A DNA stretch of 8,557 bases from Syntrophales bacterium (GTDB lineage: Bacteria; Desulfobacterota; Syntrophia; Syntrophales; UBA5619): contig JAQTRB010000051.1 of the NCBI GenBank assembly GCA_028712015.1, positions 1 through 8,557 of the forward strand. Reading direction: 5' to 3'. This document shows, piece by piece, positions 4,764 to 8,557 of this stretch (positions are counted from its first letter, which is position 1; the number at the start of each line of letters is the position of its first letter). The translations under genes were made by a program, and so were the position numbers. The notes under the pieces are model-generated. The model did no database searches. It worked only from the letters and a program-made list of their open reading frames with translations, and was not told the DNA's origin.

Positions 4764-7700
4764 ATGGATGTCAGCAGAAGAAGTTTCCTGAAGATCTCCG
4801 GCGCGGCGCTGGCGGCGAGCGGCATCGGCATCAGCCTCAAGCCCGTCTCGGCCTATGCGCAGCCGCTGAAGATCCAGTATGCCCGGGAGACGACGACCGT
4901 CTGTCCTTACTGTTCCGTGGGATGCAGCATCATCGTCTCCACGCGCAACGGCAAGGTCGTCAACACGGAGGGGGATCCGGACAGCCCGATCAACCGGGGC
5001 TCCCTCTGCGCGAAAGGCGGTTCGATCTACCAGATGGCCGTCAACGAGAACCGCCTGGGGAAACCCCTCTACCGGGCGCCCTTTGCCGCCGAGTGGAAGG
5101 AAGTCTCCTGGGAATGGGCGCTCGACAAGATTGCGGAAAACGTCAAGAAGAGCCGCGACAAGAGCTTCAAGGTCAAAAACGCCAAGGGCGAACTGGTCAA
5201 CCGGACCGAGGGAATCGCCTCCGTCGGTTCGGCCGCGATGGACAACGAAGAGTGTTTTCTCTATCAAAAATTCCTTCGGGGGTTGGGTCTGGTGTATATC
5301 GAACACCAGGCCCGGATCTGACACAGCGCAACCGTAGCGGCTCTGGCAGAGTCGTTTGGACGCGGCGCAATGACGAACCACTGGATCGATTTTCGAAACA
5401 GTGATGTGATCCTGATCATGGGGAGCAATCCCGCATCGAACCATCCCATCTCTTTCAAGTGGATCACGAAGGCGATGGAGAAGGGGGCGAAACTGATCTG
5501 CGTCGATCCCCGGTTCACGCAGTCGGCGGCGAAAGCCAACCTCTACGCCCCGCTCCGTTCGGGGACGGACATCGCTTTTCTGGGCGGGATGATCAAGTAT
5601 ATCCTCGACAACGACCTGATCCAGAAAGAGTACGTCCTGCACTATACGAACGCCTCTTTTCTGGTCAATCCGGCTCTCAAGCTGCCGGGAGACAACGCGG
5701 GGGTCTTCTCCGGACTCAAAGAGGGGAAATACGACAAGGCGACCTGGTCCTACCAGACCAATGTCGCTGGAATGATCCGGAAGGATCCGACCCTGAAGGA
5801 TCCGAACTGCGTCTACCAACTCCTCAGGAGGCACTACTCCCGCTACACGCCGGAACTCGTGACCCGGGTGACCGGAACGTCCAAGGAAAAGCTGCTGGAA
5901 GTCTACAAGCTCTACGCCTCCACCGGCAAGCCCGACCGGGCGGGAAACGTTCTCTACGCGATGGGTTGGACCCAGCATACCGTCGGGGTTCAGAATATCC
6001 GCGCGATGAGCATCATCCAGCTCCTGTTGGGGAACATCGGCGTCGCCGGCGCCGGGGTGCAGGCCCTCCGCGGCGAGTCCAACGTTCAGGGGTCCACGGA
6101 TTACGGCCTCCTTTACCATGTCTTGCCCGGCTACCTGCCGACCCCCTCCGCGTCGCAGCCGACGATCAAGGTTTACAACGAAAAAAACACGCCGACCACC
6201 AAGGAACCCAACAGCCTGAACTGGTGGAAGAACCGCCCCAAGTATCTGGCGAGCTATATCCGCTCCGTCTATGGCGCGTCCGTGGACCTCGATGAGGGGT
6301 ACCGGATGATGCCGAAGCTCGACGACGGCGTGAACTACTCCTGGCTCTCGCTGTTCGACGACATGTTCAAGGAGAAGTTCAGCGGCTTCTTCGCCTGGGG
6401 GATGAACCCGGCGTGCAGCGGCGCCCATTCCAACAAGGTCCGCCAGGCCTTGGGAAAGCTCGACTGGATGGTGAACGTCAACCTGTTCGACAACGAGACC
6501 GGCTCCTTCTGGCGGGGCCCCGGCATGGATCCGGCGAAGATCAAAACCGAAGTTTTCATGCTGCCCTGCGCCTCCTCCGTGGAGAAGGAGGGGAGCATCT
6601 CCAACAGCGGGCGCTGGATGCAGTGGCGCTACAAGGCGGTCCATCCGGTGGGCGAATCCATGCCCGACGCGGAGATCATGTCGGAGCTCTACTACAAGAT
6701 CAGGGATCTCTACGAAAAAGAGGGCGGCCCCCTCAAGGAGGCGATCACCAGGCTGACCTGGGACTACGGCCGCAAGGGACTTGACGGGAAGGTGCGCCAC
6801 ATCGATCCGCACATGGTCGCTCGCGAGATCAACGGTTATTTTCTGACGGACAAGAAGGTCGAGGATCCGGCGAAAAAGGGCGAGTTCCGCGAGTTCAAGA
6901 AGGGGGACCCGGTTCCGGCGTTTTCCTGGCTGCAGAACGACGGTTCCACCTCGTCGGGCTGCTGGATCTACTGCGGCTCCTACGTGACGGCCAATCTGGC
7001 CGCCCGGCGGGGGCAGAAGGATCCGACCGGTATCGGTCTCTACCCGGAATGGTCCTGGTCCTGGCCGGTCAACCGGAGGATCATCTACAACGGCGCCTCG
7101 GTGGATCCGAACGGAAAACCCTGGAATCCGAAAGCCCCCGTGATCGTTTGGGACGGGGCAAAGTGGACGGGAGACGTTCCGGACGGTGTGGGCAATCCCG
7201 GCGCCGGCCGGCCGCCCTTCATCATGAAACCGGATGGCGTGGCCTCCATTTACGGTCCGGGATTGGCCGACGGTCCCTTCCCGGAGCATTACGAGCCCCT
7301 GGAATGTCCGGTGGAAAAGAACCTCTTTTCCGCCCAGATGACCAACCCGGTGGTTCGAAGGTTCGACAAGAAAGAGATCGGATCGGAACTCGACTTGGTG
7401 GCCAGTTGCGATCCGCGCTTCCCGTTTGTCTGCAGCACGTACCGGGTGAGCGAACACTGGCAGACCGGTGTGCTCACCAGGTGGTGCCCCTGGCTGGCCG
7501 AGATGCAGCCCGGGATGTTTGTAGAAATCAGCGATGAACTGGCGAAGGAACGAAACATCGGCCCGGGTGAGAAGGTGATCGTCAAGTCCGCCCGCGGCGA
7601 GGTGGAGGCGACGGCGATCGTCACGGCGCGCTTCAAGCCTTTCGAGATCGACGGCAACATTGTCCACCAGGTCGGCATCCCCTGGCACTTCGGCTGGATT

Positions 7701-7862
7701 ACCACCGCCGACCGAAAGTACCATCCTTCCGACAAAAAGCCGGAGATCTTCACCACCGGGGATTCGGCAAACCTGCTCACCCCGAGTATCGGCGATGCCA
7801 ACACCACGATTCCGGAGAGCAAGGCGTTCATGGTGAACGTGGTCAAGAAGGGGGTGAAATAA
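4764..7862 (+). CDS. fdnG: Exported selenocysteine formate dehydrogenase, FdnG-type catalytic subunit
   Basis: A 1032-residue protein read through TGA at 5319-5321 as Sec186; E. coli FdnG is 1015 residues with Sec196. The N-terminus MDVSRRSFLKISGAALAAS is a twin-arginine signal, with likely cleavage after AYA (A32), so the folded enzyme acts outside the cytoplasmic membrane. The molybdopterin-domain [4Fe-4S] cluster is C47, C50, C54, C82, with K84 after it (CAKG). The active site is QARI-Sec-HSATVAAL with H187, followed by FGRGAMTNHW as in FdnG. R436 in LRGESNVQG lies 250 residues after Sec, exactly the Sec196-R446 spacing of E. coli FdnG. It oxidises formate to CO2 and passes electrons to the four-cluster subunit encoded next. 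AAAGGAG (4747-4753) lies 10 bases before the ATG, and the stop (7860-7862) is one base from the next start. Without recoding the gene splits into a 185-residue stub and a long remainder. Confidence 0.96.
5319..5353 (+). other. Sec codon (UGA) and divergent SECIS candidate of fdnG
   Basis: TGA (5319-5321) lies in ATC-TGA-CAC, and the surrounding protein aligns with Sec FDHs. Downstream, GGCTCT (5339-5344) can pair with AGAGTC (5348-5353) around a 3-base GGC loop, a 6-bp stem with one G-T pair. In the codon register of E. coli fdnG the apical segment is GCTCT where E. coli has AGUCU, so the loop differs from the usual GUCU type and from the fdhA element here. That TGA is decoded as Sec is secure from the protein context; the exact fold of this hairpin is not. 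Confidence 0.75.
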
Positions 7863-7863
7863 C

Positions 7864-8557
7864 ATGGCCGAGAAAACCAAACTCATCGACGTTTCGAAAT
7901 GCACCGGCTGCCGCGGCTGCCAGGTCGCCTGCAAGCAGTGGAACGGCCTTCCCGCGAAGCAGACCGTCGCCTCCGGCACCTATCAGAATCCGCCCGACCT
8001 GCAGTCCAGTACCTGGACCCTTATCCGTTTCCAGGAGGTTGCCGCAAAAGACGGCGTGAAATGGCTCTTCCGGAAGGACGGCTGCATGCACTGCACCAGC
8101 GCGGCCTGCGTGAAGGTCTGTCCGAGCGGCGCCCTGTACTACAGCGACCTGGGGACCGTGGGGATCATCAAGGAACGCTGCATCGGCTGCAAGGAGTGCG
8201 TCGCGGCCTGTCCGTTCGAGATTCCTCGGTACGACCGCGTTACGGACAAGGTCTACAAATGCGATCTCTGCCTCTCCCGGATCCGGGCCGATCTGCCACC
8301 GGCCTGCGTCAAGGCCTGCCCGACCGGCGCCCTGACCTTCGGGGACAGGGACGATATGTTGAAGCTTGCCTACAAGCGCGCCAAGGAGCTGGGCGGGGAC
8401 GCGAATGTTTATGGGGATAAGTTCGTGGACGGCACGCACGTGATCTACGTTCTTCAGGAGAAGCCCGAGATCTACGATGCGCTGCCGTTGAAGCCGCGTG
8501 TGCCGCTATCGGTGATGGCCTGGAAAGATCTGCTCAAACCGCTGAGCCTTGTGGCGG
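7864..8557 (+). CDS. fdnH: Formate dehydrogenase iron-sulfur (beta) subunit, C-terminus cut by window edge
   Basis: I translated from ATG at 7864; the frame is open for 231 codons to the window end. The protein starts MAEKTKLIDVSKCTGCRGCQ and carries four ferredoxin-type cysteine groups: C13/16/19/23, C74/77/82/86, C106/109/112/116 and C133/136/148/152, which together coordinate four [4Fe-4S] clusters. This is the FdnH/FdhB pattern of a subunit that carries electrons from the catalytic subunit to a membrane cytochrome b or soluble cytochrome. E. coli FdnH is 294 residues and ends in a single membrane helix. Here the last visible stretch (PLSVMAWKDLLKPLSLVA) is where such a helix would begin, so anchoring cannot be judged. 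There is no signal peptide; export would be as a passenger of the Tat signal on FdnG. AAGGGGG (7848-7854) lies 9 bases before the start, inside the end of fdnG, so the two are translated from one message. Confidence 0.93.
   Translation, partial: MAEKTKLIDVSKCTGCRGCQVACKQWNGLPAKQTVASGTYQNPPDLQSSTWTLIRFQEVAAKDGVKWLFRKDGCMHCTSAACVKVCPSGALYYSDLGTVGIIKERCIGCKECVAACPFEIPRYDRVTDKVYKCDLCLSRIRADLPPACVKACPTGALTFGDRDDMLKLAYKRAKELGGDANVYGDKFVDGTHVIYVLQEKPEIYDALPLKPRVPLSVMAWKDLLKPLSLVA

Noticed and set aside
5319..5321. TGA as a true nonsense mutation splitting fdnG (pseudogene)
   Set aside because: It falls at the Sec186 position with H187 and R436 at family spacing, and the remaining 846 codons are intact.
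4071..7979. A 1302-codon open frame on the minus strand across the regulator and all of fdnG
   Set aside because: It is antisense to genes with clear Fe-S, Sec and Tat motifs. Its translation is rich in His, Arg, Gly and Pro with no recognisable domain, as expected from the complement of GC-rich codon usage.
1..8557. CRISPR arrays, tRNAs, insertion sequences or attachment sites
   Set aside because: I saw no regularly spaced repeats, cloverleaf-like sequence, transposase motif or terminal inverted repeats; nearly all of the window is explained by the FDH genes and their control regions.

Overview
The window is a formate dehydrogenase (FDH) locus from a moderately GC-rich bacterium. It is most likely an anaerobic Desulfobacterota-type organism (syntroph or sulfate reducer, for example the Syntrophus/Syntrophobacter group). 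That guess rests on two selenocysteine FDHs of different type side by side, with a stand-alone ModE-like DNA-binding protein between them. No rRNA or other taxonomic marker is present, so the assignment is inference.

Left arm, minus strand (1-3893): a cytoplasmic-type FDH catalytic subunit (fdhA, 3893 to 1191) is followed by a small orphan protein (1024 to 788) and the FDH maturation factor fdhE (724 to beyond position 1, truncated by the window edge). fdhA is a NuoG-like fusion: a [2Fe-2S] ferredoxin domain, further Fe-S domains, then a molybdopterin domain. Its reading frame contains an in-frame TGA (2826-2828) that is read as selenocysteine 356. A clear bacterial SECIS hairpin follows directly.

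Centre (3894-4763): a divergent control region. It holds a good sigma70-type promoter for fdhA whose -35/-10 spacer is filled by a perfect 15-bp palindrome. An AT-rich 26-bp dyad lies just past the inferred start site. A plus-strand gene (4113-4502) encodes a 129-residue protein resembling only the winged-helix half of ModE. A second copy of the AT-rich dyad lies at the end of that gene, upstream of a promoter for the right-hand operon. The leader of that operon carries a further palindrome and a possible 45-codon ORF.

Right arm, plus strand (4764-8557): a Tat-exported, selenocysteine-containing FdnG-type catalytic subunit (4764-7862; TGA at 5319-5321 is Sec186) is followed one base later by its four-cluster ferredoxin subunit (fdnH-like, 7864 to beyond 8557). 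Further subunits, such as a cytochrome b, would lie past the window.

Together the locus appears to encode one FDH on each side of the cytoplasmic membrane, plus the maturation factor both may share. This would suit formate/CO2 and electron shuttling across the membrane in a formate-exchanging anaerobe. The central regulator and the shared dyad suggest the two enzymes are coordinately or reciprocally controlled, perhaps by Mo/W status. Both catalytic genes would be split in two by annotation that treats TGA only as stop.
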